The position numbers were made by a program, and so were the translations under genes. 15,161 bases of DNA from CALARM01 sp964431735 (lineage in GTDB: Bacteria; Vulcanimicrobiota; SpSt-956; JAKJGF01): the NCBI GenBank assembly GCA_964431735.1, contig CAYSLJ010000165.1, positions 1-15,161 on the forward strand, in the 5' to 3' direction. A model generated the notes under the pieces. It saw only the letters and a program-made list of their open reading frames with translations, did not search any database and had not been told where the DNA came from. Below, piece by piece: positions 13,885 through 15,161 of the stretch; the first letter of the stretch is position 1, and each line of letters opens with the position of its first letter.

Positions 13885-15111
13885 ATGTTGAATCCAGGAC
13901 AAATACTTGATGTAAGATATGAAGTTTTACATAAAATAGAAGAAGATAGCCATGGCTCTGTATATCTCGGCACCCATGTAACCTTAAACAAGCAGATTGC
14001 CATAAAAGAGATAATGGGACATACACTGGATCCTGATGTAAGACGTAACATAACCTCTGTTTTTATAGAAAAAACCCGAACCTTCGCAAAACTTGATCAT
14101 GTCAGTCTGCCAAAGATAATGGATTTTTTCCCTTCCGGTGATCATTTTTATATAATTATGGACTATATAAAAGGTGAACATGTGGATAATTTCATGAAAT
14201 TAAGACATTCTGCCCCTCTTGAAGAAAAGGAAGCTATAAGATATATAATAGATATATGTAAGGTTATGTGGTTTTTACATAATCAAAAGCCTGTTCCTCT
14301 ATTTATGGGTAATTTAAATCCTGCCAGTGTAATAATAGGTTATGACGGAAAGGTTTCTCTGGTCAGTTTCGGTATAAATAAATATATAAATCAAACAAAT
14401 TATACCAGAGCCGGTTTTGCAGCACCTGAAGCATACAGGAATAAAAGTACGCCTTTATCTGATATATTCAGTCTTGGAAATATTCTTTATTATATGATTA
14501 CAGGTTTAAACCCCGGTATTTCCCGTCATACAAATTACGATCTTCCATCTGTAAGGACTATAAATCCCGATATTTCTGTATCTTTAGAGCAAATAGTAAA
14601 GAAATCTATAGATATAGAACCTTTTGCCAGATTTGATAGTATGAAAGATATGAAACAGGCTCTTCAGAAGTGTCTTGAATGTCCTGAATTTTATGTTAAA
14701 GAAAATAAAAGAGACAAAAAAAATCAGAAAGACAGAGTATTTGAATCGTCTCCACTGATGATGCCGGGCCGTTTTAAAAGAGAAGTAGAACATGTTATGG
14801 ATGGTTTTAAAGATACAAAAATACTGGACAGTGATATTACGCAGGAACTTCCGAGAACTGATGACGAGCCTGTTTATGAAATAAGTTCCAGTAATCTGGA
14901 TCAGGATCCTATGGAGAAAATATCCAGAGAAAGACAGAAAAAAACAGAAAAATTAAAAGAAAAACAGAGACGTGCCTATGAAGCAGTGGAGCAAACATAT
15001 AAAGCAAAAGAATATGAACAGAGAAAAGAATTTGCAAAATTTATCGTTCCTGTAACCATTATAGTTGTGTTAATTATCTGTATAATTATTTATGTGATAA
15101 GTCATTCTTAG
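13885..15111 (+). CDS. Membrane-anchored Hanks-type pseudokinase
   Basis: A 408-residue protein with a kinase-fold domain at about 1-275. The fold is intact: IAIK with K41, LHNQKP at 131-136, APE-like APEAY at 180-184, and SDIFSLG at 192-198. Catalytic positions are lost: HRD is MGN (141-143, catalytic Asp to Asn143); the loop Asn is Ser148; DFG is SFG (161-163, metal-binding Asp lost); the alphaC Glu position is Lys63; and the Gly loop is EDSHGSV. It should not phosphorylate and may act as a scaffold or allosteric partner. A charged, coiled-coil-like stretch follows (about 345-385), with one TM helix at about 386-405, so the kinase fold faces the cytoplasm. ATG at 13885 follows an in-frame stop and begins a typical kinase N-terminus (MLNPGQILDVRYEV). 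No ribosome site is seen. Confidence 0.85.
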   Translation: MLNPGQILDVRYEVLHKIEEDSHGSVYLGTHVTLNKQIAIKEIMGHTLDPDVRRNITSVFIEKTRTFAKLDHVSLPKIMDFFPSGDHFYIIMDYIKGEHVDNFMKLRHSAPLEEKEAIRYIIDICKVMWFLHNQKPVPLFMGNLNPASVIIGYDGKVSLVSFGINKYINQTNYTRAGFAAPEAYRNKSTPLSDIFSLGNILYYMITGLNPGISRHTNYDLPSVRTINPDISVSLEQIVKKSIDIEPFARFDSMKDMKQALQKCLECPEFYVKENKRDKKNQKDRVFESSPLMMPGRFKREVEHVMDGFKDTKILDSDITQELPRTDDEPVYEISSSNLDQDPMEKISRERQKKTEKLKEKQRRAYEAVEQTYKAKEYEQRKEFAKFIVPVTIIVVLIICIIIYVISHS

Positions 15112-15119
15112 TACCGTAA

Positions 15120-15161
15120 CAGGTAAAAGGGTACCCATAAAAAGCTTCTGCCTGGCAGGCT
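15120..15161 (+). repeat. Edge repeat, right copy (cut by window end)
   Basis: CAGGTAAAAGGGTACCCA (15120-15137), then AAAAAGCTTCTG and CCTGGCAGGCT, parallels the minus strand from 264 downward. In the frame equivalent to the open frame at the left edge it carries a TAA stop. GCCTG/CAGGC at the end can form a small stem. Confidence 0.5.

Overview
The window looks like draft or metagenome-assembled chromosome from an AT-rich, Gram-negative-type bacterium. The evidence is an exact 100-N scaffold gap, clear AGGAG ribosome sites, a lipobox lipoprotein, a cleavable signal peptide, and heavy use of AGA, GGA and ATA codons. Two Hanks-type kinase-fold proteins, a HEAT scaffold and zinc-ribbon N-termini suggest a lineage rich in Ser/Thr kinases (for example Eremiobacterota/Xenobia-like or Riflebacteria-like candidate phyla). 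No rRNA or other marker gene is present, so this placement is only a guess.

Left block, minus strand (about 8541 down to 362): a cytosolic Ser/Thr kinase with an N-terminal zinc ribbon and a very long HEAT scaffold; a zinc-ribbon DUF4178 membrane protein; a small DUF350 membrane protein; a secreted/membrane TPR protein; and a 7-TM spermidine-synthase-like protein. The last has a Ser/Thr/Glu/Asn-rich tandem-repeat N-terminus interrupted by the assembly gap. DUF4178, DUF350 and integral-membrane aminopropyltransferase homologues are, from recollection, a recurring bacterial gene neighbourhood of unknown function. The kinase and the TPR protein appear to be a lineage-specific addition. Before position 362 there is an edge region with a long inverted repeat and possibly the 5' part of another gene.

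Middle (8542-11663): an AT-rich divergent region with a heptamer hairpin; a COG2509-type FAD-dependent dehydrogenase on the plus strand; a convergent lipoprotein gene whose promoter implies a leaderless mRNA; then about 480 bp of non-coding DNA packed with short repeats.

Right block, plus strand (11664-15111): two unrecognised proteins and a DUF1786 (ASKHA-fold) protein in a tight operon with Shine-Dalgarno sites overlapping the preceding stop codons. They are followed by a membrane-anchored pseudokinase that has lost the catalytic Asp, the metal-binding Asp and Asn, and the alphaC Glu.

The strongest unexplained signals are: the kinase/HEAT plus DUF4178/DUF350/aminopropyltransferase locus; the predicted pseudokinase about 5 kb away on the opposite strand; a four-fold ~196-residue HEAT super-repeat; and several families of dispersed intergenic repeats. 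These repeats include 7-bp-period arrays, a roughly 73-bp element, a pair of inward-facing 27-bp termini resembling IS256-family ends, and an element shared by both window edges.
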